A DNA stretch of 64,000 nucleotides from Aidingimonas halophila. Its GTDB lineage: Bacteria; Pseudomonadota; Gammaproteobacteria; Pseudomonadales; Halomonadaceae. A model generated the notes under the pieces. It was not told the DNA's origin. It worked only from the letters and a program-made list of their open reading frames with translations, and searched no databases. Position 1 is the first letter of the stretch; each line of letters opens with the position of its first letter. This document shows positions 39,525-48,566 of the stretch, piece after piece. Location: positions 186,001-250,000 of the forward strand of contig NZ_FNNI01000004.1 in the NCBI RefSeq assembly GCF_900106955.1, written 5' to 3'. Both the position numbers and the translations under genes were made by a program.

Positions 39525-41837
39525 ATGCGACAAGTAGATGAGCTTTTTAAAGCTTCTGCGTCAAACCTGAGTGAGACTATGACGAGTCATAGCGGTAATG
39601 CTGGATTTAAAATCCCAGAATACCAGAGGAATTATGATTGGAGTAAAGAAAAAGTAAAGCGACTCATGGAGGATTGTTTGAATGGGTTTTATTATCTTTC
39701 AAGATCAAAAGAGGATACTCCTTTTACCTTTTTGGGAACCATAATACTAGTAACTGAAAAGTCAAAAGAGTCATCTTTTGATGGGACTTCACTTGCGGTT
39801 GTGGATGGCCAGCAGAGGTTAACTACATTGGTTCTTATTTGTTGTGCCTTAATTGAAAAAATTGTAGAGGTGTCCAATGATACACACGAGCTTAGCCCAA
39901 AGACAAAATCTTGGATAGATAATGAAGTTGAATTTCATAGAGAAGTTCTATTTCAATGTACAACCGGTCAACTTCAAGGGAGAGGGCAAAGCTTCCCCTT
40001 TCCTCGGATCGTAAGAGATGGAGATTCAAGAGCTCGATCGCATCACGACTCTGAGTATAGGTCCATGATATCGCATATATTGTGGGAGTTTGCAAAATTT
40101 TATAGAGAAGAGATACCAAAGTTTGAAATTCCGAGCCGATCAGATAAAGCAAAACATGAGCGTATAAGTTCAAATTATAATTATATTAAAGAGCAACTTT
40201 CTCTGATTCTATATAATGGGGACGAGGAAGCAGCAGATCTTGAGAGTGAAGTTTTTGGGGCAGGCAGTTTTAAGGTTAGGGCAGTTAAAGAGTTCTTTGA
40301 AAAAATAGGTGTATTTAGTGAGGACTCGGAAAGGGATAGGGCGCTTGATGAAATTTCCAAATCTGATTCCGTAGCGGGGCTTATAAGGTTAGTTCTTTTT
40401 TCTTCCTATTTGACTCAGGCGGTCGTCATTACAAGAGTCGAAACTGACGACGAAAATGCGGCGTTCGATATCTTTGATGCGTTAAATACTACAGGAGAGC
40501 CTCTTACTGCATTGGAGACCTTTAAGCCGAAAGTTATACAGTATGAAAATAGAGCTAGCGGCTATAATGGTTCGGTTAGTCAGCAGGATTTTGAGAGAAT
40601 CGATGGATGTATAGATGAAGTTTTTGTTGACCCAACTAAAAAGCAAAAAGAAACAAAAGAAGTGTTGGTATCCTTTGCGTTATTTTTGGTTGGCGAAAAG
40701 CTTCCATATGATTTAAGTTTACAGCGAAATTTTCTGAGAGCTAGATTTGATAGTATTCCCGATGAAGAGAGCCCGCGTTTAAGGCGTAGATTCGTTGACT
40801 CTATAGCAGATATTTCTGAATTTCGAGCAAGATATTGGCATTCAAAGGGAATAGATTCGTTGAATTCGTTTCATGGCGAACGAAATGTAGACGTTATCAA
40901 GCTGTGTTGTTCTTTTATAGCTGATACTGGTACTAGCCTCGCAATCCCAATAATTGCTCGGTACTGGACTCAATACAATAGAGATGGCGATGAAGATCAG
41001 TTCGTCAGGGCATTAAAGGCTATTACGGCATTTCTTCTTTTGCGAAGGAGCGTTACTGGTGGTACCGGTGGGATCGATACAGAATTAAGAAACATAATGG
41101 AGAAAAAGCCTAATTTTGGTGGTGATCCTTTATGTACTGGGATAAAGCATGATCATAAGCTTTGGGGTGTGGAAAATCTTAAGAAAGAATTGCGGTTGTC
41201 ACTTGGAAAAACCAAGCTTGGCATTGTAGACAAAGAAAGTTGGGTTAATAAAGCACGATACGTGCCGTTGGCAAATCATTCTCGAGCAATTTGTCGGTTT
41301 TTGTTGTTTTCTGCTGCGCATAACTCTCGGGAAAGTTCGAGTCATTCTGGTCTTCTGACAAGAGAGGAAGTTAGGCCAAGCGATGAACTTGATTTTATAA
41401 ATTATGATATATGGCGATCTGAAAAGTATGCTACCGTGGAACACGTTGCGCCGGATTCAGACTCTGGCTCCGGATGGGATGATGGGATTTATAGAGAGCC
41501 TTATTTGAGGCATACAATTGGGAACCTTGTGCTTTTACCTCAAAAAGAGAATTCGAGCGTAGGAAACGCGAGCTGGCCAAAAAAGAAACTCTTCTACTCT
41601 GCATTAGTGGCAAAAACGGATCCCGAATTGAATGAAGCGCTTGCGCGGGCGAGAAAAGAAGGGTTCCAGTTTAAAAAGAAGACAGAAGATTTGTTGTCGA
41701 ATGGTAGCAGGCTTCATATGTTAGATGCTGTTAATAAGGTTGATGAATGGAATGAGCAGTTTATAGAGGAGAGAAACTGTAATACGTTAAATCGGAGTTG
41801 GGAGGTAATAGGCCCATGGCTTGGTTATGACAGCTAA
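39525..41837 (+). CDS. sspE: SspE-like phosphorothioate-sensing effector (DUF262 and DUF1524)
   Basis: A 770-residue protein. The N-terminal DUF262 domain shows IPEYQRNYDW (residues 30-39), VVDGQQRLTTL (92-102) with the DGQQR nucleotide-binding motif, and FDALNTTGEPLTALE (317-331). The C-terminal DUF1524 nuclease domain has VEHVAP (about 638-643) and HTIGNLVLL (663-671) with the H-x3-N motif, then spaced Asn and Lys residues. This layout matches SspE, which hydrolyses GTP when it senses phosphorothioated DNA and nicks unmodified phage DNA. GmrSD-type enzymes share the domains, but the neighbours sspB, sspC and sspD decide for SspE. AT content is clearly higher than the core genome. Convergent with sspD. 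Confidence 0.88.
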   Translation: MRQVDELFKASASNLSETMTSHSGNAGFKIPEYQRNYDWSKEKVKRLMEDCLNGFYYLSRSKEDTPFTFLGTIILVTEKSKESSFDGTSLAVVDGQQRLTTLVLICCALIEKIVEVSNDTHELSPKTKSWIDNEVEFHREVLFQCTTGQLQGRGQSFPFPRIVRDGDSRARSHHDSEYRSMISHILWEFAKFYREEIPKFEIPSRSDKAKHERISSNYNYIKEQLSLILYNGDEEAADLESEVFGAGSFKVRAVKEFFEKIGVFSEDSERDRALDEISKSDSVAGLIRLVLFSSYLTQAVVITRVETDDENAAFDIFDALNTTGEPLTALETFKPKVIQYENRASGYNGSVSQQDFERIDGCIDEVFVDPTKKQKETKEVLVSFALFLVGEKLPYDLSLQRNFLRARFDSIPDEESPRLRRRFVDSIADISEFRARYWHSKGIDSLNSFHGERNVDVIKLCCSFIADTGTSLAIPIIARYWTQYNRDGDEDQFVRALKAITAFLLLRRSVTGGTGGIDTELRNIMEKKPNFGGDPLCTGIKHDHKLWGVENLKKELRLSLGKTKLGIVDKESWVNKARYVPLANHSRAICRFLLFSAAHNSRESSSHSGLLTREEVRPSDELDFINYDIWRSEKYATVEHVAPDSDSGSGWDDGIYREPYLRHTIGNLVLLPQKENSSVGNASWPKKKLFYSALVAKTDPELNEALARARKEGFQFKKKTEDLLSNGSRLHMLDAVNKVDEWNEQFIEERNCNTLNRSWEVIGPWLGYDS

Positions 41838-41864
41838 TATTTATGGCCATGGGTAATGGTTAGA

Positions 41865-42701
41865 TCATTTATGGCAGGCTAAACAACCTTTCGCCTGTCC
41901 ATAAAGGTCATCTATGTCTATGGGCTCTTCGTCAGGCCTGAGTGGGTTTGTTTGTTTTTTGTCTCGCATGCGCTGAAGTCGTTTTTCGTGATCAGCTTTG
42001 ATTTGTTGAATTCGTTCAGGTTGTGAAAGTTCTTCTAGAGATTCCCCTTGCGTCCAAGTGAAGGGGGAGCCATTTTCTACAGCGGTTTTTTCGTATTGCT
42101 TGGCCTCTTCGAATTTGTCGGGATGTTCTTCCATAAGTCGCACCCATTCGATCTTCTGTTGGTAGAAACAGAAGGTGCAGCCACTCCGCGAGCGCCAGGA
42201 GTAGTATTTCGGCAGGCCCAGTCCAGAGGCGTCAAGGATCTCCATTACGCCAGCTTTGTCGATGGCGTTATCTTTGAAAGGTAGGTGGACCTGGAGGTTT
42301 TTTTGCTTAGCGTTGTAGCCTTCACGGTATTCCTCGTCAGCACGGATGGCCACGTAGCTGTGTACCAAGGTGCCTTCGTCCAAGTAGGGCTTAATCCATT
42401 GTTCAAAGGGTCTTAGTTTGAGTTGCCTTGTGCACCATCGAGTCTGTGGCGACGGCAAGAATTGGTTGTACTGCTTCAGCCAATAGTCAAAGTCCCGGTC
42501 TGGGTTAAGACGTAAAATGGGCTTCCCCAAGAAACCTTCAAGTTGGCCTAGAAACTCATAAACCTCAGGAAGCTCTTTACCGGTGTCAGTAAAGAAATAC
42601 TCGATGTCTAGATGCGGGTAGTTTTGGCGCATAAAAACTGCTAACGCGGCGCTGTCGCGACCACCGGAGAGGCCGAGTACGTGCTTTTCACTCTGTGTCA
42701 T
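41865..42701 (-). CDS. sspD: SspD-like PAPS reductase family ATP pyrophosphatase
   Basis: A 278-residue protein. The PP-loop LSGGRDSAALA (residues 11-21) binds ATP, and cysteine pairs occur in RWCTRQ, GCTFC and the C-terminal GCLACHK, which may hold an iron-sulfur cluster as shown for DndC. By analogy with SspD and DndC it activates the DNA backbone by adenylation before sulfur insertion. Its start overlaps the sspC stop by 14 nt, with GGAGG about 9 nt upstream. Length (about 280) is shorter than DndC proteins and typical of SspD. Confidence 0.9.
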   Translation of the reverse strand: MTQSEKHVLGLSGGRDSAALAVFMRQNYPHLDIEYFFTDTGKELPEVYEFLGQLEGFLGKPILRLNPDRDFDYWLKQYNQFLPSPQTRWCTRQLKLRPFEQWIKPYLDEGTLVHSYVAIRADEEYREGYNAKQKNLQVHLPFKDNAIDKAGVMEILDASGLGLPKYYSWRSRSGCTFCFYQQKIEWVRLMEEHPDKFEEAKQYEKTAVENGSPFTWTQGESLEELSQPERIQQIKADHEKRLQRMRDKKQTNPLRPDEEPIDIDDLYGQAKGCLACHK

Positions 42702-45700
42702 AGTTTAATACCTCCGGCATTTGACATTGTCCGGACTCGCCAACGACTTCGGTTTCCATGTACCGGCTACTCAGTTCGGCAAGGGCGGCTAGGATGATGC
42801 TACTCTTCGCTGGTTGGCTTGATTTGAGTGTTTGGTCTAGTTGGTCAATAAGGTCATTAACGGTATCTTGTTCAGAGCTTGCTAGCTCAAACTCCTCTAC
42901 CATCGGGGTAGGGCGGCCTTCCTTTGAGACCATAACAGCCATTGATTGACGCCTATTTGGACGTCCCTGGACCCTTGCAAACGTCTCAGTCCTTAAGAAA
43001 CGCTGGGCGAGATCGGTAATTTCGATGGCACCTCTATCAAGGTCCGCATCAACCCAATCTCTTGCAGGCTTGTTAGCCGCAAGGCTTGCAATACTTTCAA
43101 CGTCACCATCAGTGCCTGTAAACCCGGCTAGTCGTGTGATAAAGGCATCCAGGCGGAAATCGCCTGATATCTGTTGGATGTTGGTCGCTCGGTCTCGCAA
43201 ATCGGATAAGGCTTGGGCTGAATCATTAGGTACTTGTAGCTCTGCCAACATGTTTTCACGGAGGCGGTTAAGCATCTTTGTATAAGCATTTGTAAGCTCA
43301 GTTAGCCCTTCTTGCACCAATCCAACAATGCGGTCAACTTCTGAATCATCTGCAAGGTCGAAAGAGCCTCCAGTGAGGGCCGGTAAGTCATTGAACAAAA
43401 GTTTGTTGGGATCACTGGCGTGCTTGAAGACATGGCGAATTTGGGCAGCATTTGCCGATAAGCGAGCGGTACGCTTCGTCCACGTAGGCAAACGGTCAAA
43501 TATGGAAATCAGGCACCTAGCAACATCTATAGGCGCTGCGCCAGAAACCGTTTTTTCCTGGTTGAGCGTCTGAGCGGTTTCGGCCATTCCTGATAACAAA
43601 CGTTTTGAAACTTGCGTTAAATCCATCCAGCGAAGTTGAATGCTGTCTGGATCTTTAGCGAGGTAGTCTACATCCAAATCGGAGAACTGAGCAAGAAAGA
43701 TCCCCTCACGGTAAAAGGCTAGTTGGTGCCGCATGGATAGGATGAACGCGACACTGAGAATCGGCATCAATCCTTGTTTAACTCCGTACGGCGATGCGAC
43801 CCATCGCTCATGGATCTCCTTCACTGAAACTGAGCGGTGAGATTCCTCCTTTAAGAAGGATTCGGCCCTATCCCACAATGGTTTGATATTGGCTGGATCG
43901 TCAGTAACTCGCGGGTCTACAAAACCAAGTTTTTCATTTTGATTATTGTGTAGGCGTGTGCTTTCCAAAAGCGATTCGTAAAGTCCACCTTCTGCCGGAT
44001 ACCCAGTAATGCCAAGGCGTTCTTCCTTTTCATGTTGCGTCATCCGGCGCAGAAGCGCGTTTTGAGCAGCAATCGCACTGCTAGATGGTTTGGTGCGGTT
44101 GACGAGTTCGTTCAGGATTTCCGGCGACTGATCGTATTTTCTGTCGGCGATCTTAGAGGCTAGAGCCGACAACCCGCTTTGCGTTAGCGTTATTGCTCGC
44201 TTCTCGTAGCGAAACCACTCCGCACCTTCCAGTGTACAGCTTAGTTCGTGTTCAAGCTGGTTTTGCAGTGAAATGAGGCGTGCGTCTACTTCTCGGCGAG
44301 CGACTTCATCCCCTTGCAGCTCAGTTCGCTCGTCACGGACCTTTTGAAGAGCCTCGAGTTCCATCCCCATCCGCTTAATAGCCCAGGCATGACGCGAAAG
44401 GCCAACCACGATGTTGCCATTGGGAGCTTTTTTGGCAGCTTCTCTGCACGTCTTCCGCGCCTCCGACTCATCCTCGTTTGCTGTTGGAATGGCTACGAGG
44501 AAGAGTCCGACTGTTTCTTCTGTCTCTTTAAACTGCTTAGCCGTAGAAGTTAACGCGCTGATTGAGCCAAGCTTGACTTCAAACCAGCGCAACGCGCCGG
44601 TTCGATGGTAATGACGTTTAGCTATGACGGGCTGGATGCCAGCAAGCTTTTTTAGCGTCTCAAAATTGACATCGTGAACGTCTTCCAGGGCTGTATTGAC
44701 GGCTTCGTCGATATCAAAATCACTGCCCGCATAAATGCCGTAAGCGCCAAGATGTTTTCGGTAGATGATTAAGGCGCCTGACTTCAATCCTTCTAATGCG
44801 TCACTTACCTCACTCTGCGGAGTGTTTACTACTGTTTGCAGAAGAGCGTAGCTTGGAAAAAGCCCTGATCGCTCCCTGAAAAGATCAAGAAGTGCGATCG
44901 TTTTTAGCAGTTTGAGTTGAAGGTAAGACCCTCCAGTTGCCTCGCACCGATCAACGGCTTCTGCAGCCATGGCCCACCGATGTCCGTCGGGTGACGCTAG
45001 AATGGAGGGCTCAAGATTCGTTCTTAGATATCCCCAGAGTAATTCAGGGCTATATAGGTCATTGGGGCCCGATGAGTTCAGGAAATCCTGAAAACCATTG
45101 GGCTCGGCTGAATTTAGGAATCCGAAAAGACTGCGTTGGTTCTGACCAAAACGTCTTCTAGAAATAGGGCCTAAAAGGCCTGCAACAACAGGGTGGAGAG
45201 GCCAACATTTCTCCAACGTGAGTGCCAGGTTTTCAGAAACGCCGGGCTTCTTATGCTTGATGCATTCGGCAACGGTTTTGGCTTGGTCCCCGGGTGCTGT
45301 TGGTGCGTGTTCTGAGCAGATAGCCCGTGCGAGTAGATCTATCTGCTCTTCCCCTGCTGTATTAACGGCAAGATCGACAAAACGCCCTTGAATTTTTGAC
45401 CACTCTTCGCGGATTTCTCTGGAAAAGTGTCCAGCATATTCCTCAAAAGCTTGGTGAAGAATGCCGACAACGACCAAGCGACCTTGAGACCTTGATGAAA
45501 GCTCAGCAAGTTGTTGGAATAGGTGTATATCGGCGCCTTCCTGTGCAGCCGATTCTAAGAATTTCCCCATTTCATCAAGAAACAACACGAGGCCGTCGCG
45601 TATGTCTTTCTCCTCGGAGAGCTCACAGATAGTTTCGAGGACGTTTTTCTCATTCCACCCGGTTTCAGGAACGGGCGCGAGCAGGTTTTCTTTGAGTGCA

Positions 45701-46086
45701 TCACCAACCACCTGGGCGGCTGTTTCGCGTCTGCCCACAACTGGGACAGATGTCCAACCTTTTCTCGAGACTTTGAAAGCTTTCCAGACAGTATGTGCCG
45801 TTTCTGACCCAACGGTTTTTCCGGCGACTTTTCGCTTATCCCTATTGGCATCGAGCAGGGCGCTTAGTGCGATTACAAGGCTTGATTTGCCGCTCCCATA
45901 AGGTCCAGTCCATGTGAAGGCGCACTGCCCGCTTTCAGCAACGTGTTGGCTCATGCTCCGCAAAACTTCAACGGAGGATGCCGGGCAAACAAAACCTGTT
46001 AGTGCATCAGGCTCATTGAGGTCGGAGTCGATACGGATTGCCCGCTGAAAACGCTGTGAGACATAAACCTGGTTAGACAAAGCCAT
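42688..46086 (-). CDS. sspC: SspC-like large P-loop ATPase
   Basis: A 1132-residue cytosolic protein. The Walker A motif is GPYGSGKSSL (residues 61-70) and Walker B is GLVLFLDEMGKF (165-176). The remaining ~900 residues are mostly helical with no domain I can name. It is the ATPase of the Ssp phosphorothioation module, needed with SspB and SspD to modify DNA. Its ATG overlaps the sspB stop (TGATG), so sspB-sspC-sspD form a tightly coupled operon. Codon use is lower in GC than that of the flanking core genes. Confidence 0.88.
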   Translation of the reverse strand: MALSNQVYVSQRFQRAIRIDSDLNEPDALTGFVCPASSVEVLRSMSQHVAESGQCAFTWTGPYGSGKSSLVIALSALLDANRDKRKVAGKTVGSETAHTVWKAFKVSRKGWTSVPVVGRRETAAQVVGDALKENLLAPVPETGWNEKNVLETICELSEEKDIRDGLVLFLDEMGKFLESAAQEGADIHLFQQLAELSSRSQGRLVVVGILHQAFEEYAGHFSREIREEWSKIQGRFVDLAVNTAGEEQIDLLARAICSEHAPTAPGDQAKTVAECIKHKKPGVSENLALTLEKCWPLHPVVAGLLGPISRRRFGQNQRSLFGFLNSAEPNGFQDFLNSSGPNDLYSPELLWGYLRTNLEPSILASPDGHRWAMAAEAVDRCEATGGSYLQLKLLKTIALLDLFRERSGLFPSYALLQTVVNTPQSEVSDALEGLKSGALIIYRKHLGAYGIYAGSDFDIDEAVNTALEDVHDVNFETLKKLAGIQPVIAKRHYHRTGALRWFEVKLGSISALTSTAKQFKETEETVGLFLVAIPTANEDESEARKTCREAAKKAPNGNIVVGLSRHAWAIKRMGMELEALQKVRDERTELQGDEVARREVDARLISLQNQLEHELSCTLEGAEWFRYEKRAITLTQSGLSALASKIADRKYDQSPEILNELVNRTKPSSSAIAAQNALLRRMTQHEKEERLGITGYPAEGGLYESLLESTRLHNNQNEKLGFVDPRVTDDPANIKPLWDRAESFLKEESHRSVSVKEIHERWVASPYGVKQGLMPILSVAFILSMRHQLAFYREGIFLAQFSDLDVDYLAKDPDSIQLRWMDLTQVSKRLLSGMAETAQTLNQEKTVSGAAPIDVARCLISIFDRLPTWTKRTARLSANAAQIRHVFKHASDPNKLLFNDLPALTGGSFDLADDSEVDRIVGLVQEGLTELTNAYTKMLNRLRENMLAELQVPNDSAQALSDLRDRATNIQQISGDFRLDAFITRLAGFTGTDGDVESIASLAANKPARDWVDADLDRGAIEITDLAQRFLRTETFARVQGRPNRRQSMAVMVSKEGRPTPMVEEFELASSEQDTVNDLIDQLDQTLKSSQPAKSSIILAALAELSSRYMETEVVGESGQCQMPEVLNYDTE

Positions 46087-47042
46087 CACGCCACCTTCCT
46101 CTTGTTATTTGGATAGTCCCGATCGATCCATTCCTCACAATCTTCCAGGTCTAGCTTTTCTGACCGGACTAGCTGCTTAAGTCCTGCTGTTTCAGACCAT
46201 TTCAGCTGGCCATTGGTTTGTTCTTCTAGATTGCTCAGGCGGTCTGCTAATGCATCTTCGGTGAGGAGGAAAACCCTTCCAGGAGACCCTGGGTAATGGG
46301 CTAAAGCCTCGAACGAAAGCGTTTGCGCACTAGATACTCGGCGCCAAAAATCGAGTATCGAGTAGATGAAGACGCCATCCCCGAGCGTTGGTTTAGGGCC
46401 ACGTACAAGGCGAAAGCCGCTATTTTTACCGATCGCCTTAATAAGGCCTAGCTCGGTGAGCGGGCATTCAAGGCTATCCTCTAAGGTTTGCTTCTGTGTG
46501 ATTGGGCGCGCCGCATAAGTGCGAACGAAGCACTCAACATCTCTCTTAATAGTCGCTTGTGAGCTAATACCCCAGTTGCGGTCTCGCGCGAACTTTGTGA
46601 GATTTTCGACTAGCTGCTGACGTTCAAACTGATTGCCCGCAAAGTGGTTGAAGAACCAAAACCATGTGGTTTTTTCTGCCGAACTAGCGAGTTTCCAGTG
46701 AATAAGCCACGCAGTGGAGGGGAACTCCATGAATGGGTCTAACCCATTGTTGTCAAAAATTTTTTCCCCAATTTCCGTGGGCGCAATACCATTGCCTTTT
46801 CCGCCCCCCTGAACCATGCCACACTGCCTTGCCCAATGGCGCATGGCGATGACCATGTTTTTGCCTACACCAAACTTGGCAATCGCCCCTGCATCGTAAA
46901 ATATGGACCGTTCGTGATCTTCGTTTAGGTCTTCAACGACTGCGTCATATGCCTTTTTCAGCCATCCGTAGCGTAACGGGAAAGTTTCGTGGCCGGAGAA
47001 CTGCGGAGTGTAATCGGATTCTTCGAGTGGACTTCCTTGCAT
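46086..47042 (-). CDS. sspB: SspB-like DUF4007 DNA nickase
   Basis: A 318-residue protein. The N-terminal FSGHETFPLRYGWLKKAYD and the KFGVGKNMVIAMRHWARQ segment are the hallmark of DUF4007, the SspB family. SspB nicks one DNA strand at the target (5'-CCA in described systems) so that sulfur can be put into the backbone. ATG 47042 has a G-rich site just upstream; a TTG at 47075 would add 11 residues. First gene of sspBCD, divergent from sspA. Confidence 0.9.
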   Translation of the reverse strand: MQGSPLEESDYTPQFSGHETFPLRYGWLKKAYDAVVEDLNEDHERSIFYDAGAIAKFGVGKNMVIAMRHWARQCGMVQGGGKGNGIAPTEIGEKIFDNNGLDPFMEFPSTAWLIHWKLASSAEKTTWFWFFNHFAGNQFERQQLVENLTKFARDRNWGISSQATIKRDVECFVRTYAARPITQKQTLEDSLECPLTELGLIKAIGKNSGFRLVRGPKPTLGDGVFIYSILDFWRRVSSAQTLSFEALAHYPGSPGRVFLLTEDALADRLSNLEEQTNGQLKWSETAGLKQLVRSEKLDLEDCEEWIDRDYPNNKRKVA

Positions 47043-47049
47043 GGCTCCC

Positions 47050-47068
47050 CCTGGAGTATTGTTCCAGG
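47050..47068. repeat. Inverted repeat in the sspA-sspB divergent region
   Basis: CCTGGA (47050-47055) and TCCAGG (47063-47068) form a dyad with a 7-nt spacer, 8 nt before the sspB start codon, in the 118-nt gap that must hold promoters for both sspA and sspBCD. It could be an operator or a hairpin in the sspB leader. Both arms contain the trinucleotide CCA/TGG on one strand. Confidence 0.4.
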
Positions 47069-47160
47069 TAGACAATAACGGCCTGAACCTTTATCGTCAA
47101 CGGGAATGCTGGATGTATAAACAGCTATTCTTATCTGGCGACTTCATCCAGGAGAAAATA

Positions 47161-48354
47161 ATGAGGGTTGGTAGCACGATTTACATGGACTATCAGGCAA
47201 CGACTCCGGTCGACAAGCGCGTTGTTGAGGCTATGAGGCCGTATTTTGAAGAATCGTTTGGCAATCCTCACTCCTCCGACCACATCTTGGGTTGGCGTTC
47301 TCAGCAGGCGATAGAGTCAGCTCAGGCTCAAATTGCACACTCCATTGGCGGTGATCCAGATGAGATCTTTTTTACCTCGGGTGCCACGGAAGCAAACAAC
47401 TTAGCGGTGCTTGGTCTATCTAAGGGGCAGGAGTGCAGCCGAGATCGTATCTTGGTTAGTGCTGTAGAGCATAAGTGCGTCCTATCGGCCGCACGTGCTG
47501 CGGAGACTGATTACGATATGCAAGTGGATCAAATTCCCGTTGATACTAAAGGGCATATTGATCTAGCCGCGCTGGACAGCATGCTCGATTCGGATGTGCT
47601 GCTTGTCTCAGTGATGGCCGTTAATAACGAAATTGGCACCGTACAGGATCTGGATTCGATTGCGGAAATTGTTCATAAATACGGAGCACTTTTTCATAGC
47701 GACGCAGCTCAGGCCCTGGAAGCGCTAGATATTGATGTGCGTGCGACCGGGATTGATCTGATGAGCTTGTCGGCTCATAAGGTTTATGGGCCGAAAGGTA
47801 TAGGTGCACTCTATGTGGCGCGCGAAAGCATAGGAAGACTGAGGCCTATTATTCAAGGTGGCGGACAACAGTTGGGCGTACGCCCTGGAACGGTGCCAAC
47901 GCCTCTTTGTGTAGGTTTTGCGAAGGCCATCGAGTTGTGCGGGGATCATGGGGAAAGAGAGCGTCAGCGCTGGTTGAATAACTGGTTTGTAGAAAGGTTG
48001 CGTGATGAAGGTGTAGTCGTAGAGGTTAACGGCTCGTCACTGAACCAGCGTCACCCCGGCAATATCAATATCTGTTTTGATGGAGTGGATGCTCATAGCT
48101 TCTTAGGTTCCTTGCAGCCATTCGTGTGCGCCTCAACAGGGTCAGCTTGCACTAGCGGCATCATTGAGTCTTCTCATGTTCTGGCGGCAATTGGAGTACC
48201 GGAAGAAAAGGCGTCTTCAGCCGTTAGGTTTAGTATCGGAAGGTACTCTGATCAATCGCAACTTGATGAGGTTGTACAACACATAAGTGCCGCCGTTTTC
48301 GAGTACGAGCCTGGGGCATGCTGTAGTCGCAGTAGGGACTCGAATGATATGTAG
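47161..48354 (+). CDS. sspA: SspA-like cysteine desulfurase
   Basis: A 397-residue PLP enzyme. The PLP lysine is Lys207 in SLSAHKVYGPKGIG and the sulfur-carrying cysteine is Cys330 in STGSACTSG. It supplies sulfur from cysteine for DNA phosphorothioation, as SspA and DndA do. It starts at ATG 47161 with AGGAGA upstream; the open frame extends back to 47041 but covers the divergent promoter region. The C-terminal tail ends with ACCSRSRDSND, unlike IscS. It is divergent from sspBCD and clearly different from the chromosomal IscS at 24835-25983. Confidence 0.9.
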   Translation: MRVGSTIYMDYQATTPVDKRVVEAMRPYFEESFGNPHSSDHILGWRSQQAIESAQAQIAHSIGGDPDEIFFTSGATEANNLAVLGLSKGQECSRDRILVSAVEHKCVLSAARAAETDYDMQVDQIPVDTKGHIDLAALDSMLDSDVLLVSVMAVNNEIGTVQDLDSIAEIVHKYGALFHSDAAQALEALDIDVRATGIDLMSLSAHKVYGPKGIGALYVARESIGRLRPIIQGGGQQLGVRPGTVPTPLCVGFAKAIELCGDHGERERQRWLNNWFVERLRDEGVVVEVNGSSLNQRHPGNINICFDGVDAHSFLGSLQPFVCASTGSACTSGIIESSHVLAAIGVPEEKASSAVRFSIGRYSDQSQLDEVVQHISAAVFEYEPGACCSRSRDSNDM

Positions 48355-48566
48355 TAATCTAAATCCTCGCCTAGCTCGCCGGAGTGCAAGTCTTCAGTGG
48401 TGGCTCGGTATTTGCCGTCAACCTGATGTTCCTGATGGTTAAGTTGGTTCTGTTCGGGCTGCGCTCACTGTTCTTTGCCTGAGTGGCCTCTTTTCAAAAC
48501 GGAAGCGTTTCGAGAGTCCCGTGTTGAGTCCAGTTGATCACCATACCTAGGATGCTTCTATGTCTG

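Noticed and set aside
39525-41837. Reading the DUF262/DUF1524 protein as a stand-alone GmrSD-type (type IV) restriction enzyme
   Set aside because: The domains would fit, but the adjacent intact sspB, sspC, sspD and sspA make SspE the better assignment.
41865-48354. Classification as a Dnd double-strand phosphorothioation system
   Set aside because: SspD resembles DndC and SspA resembles DndA, but DUF4007 SspB and the large SspC ATPase are Ssp-type, and DndB, DndD and DndE are absent.
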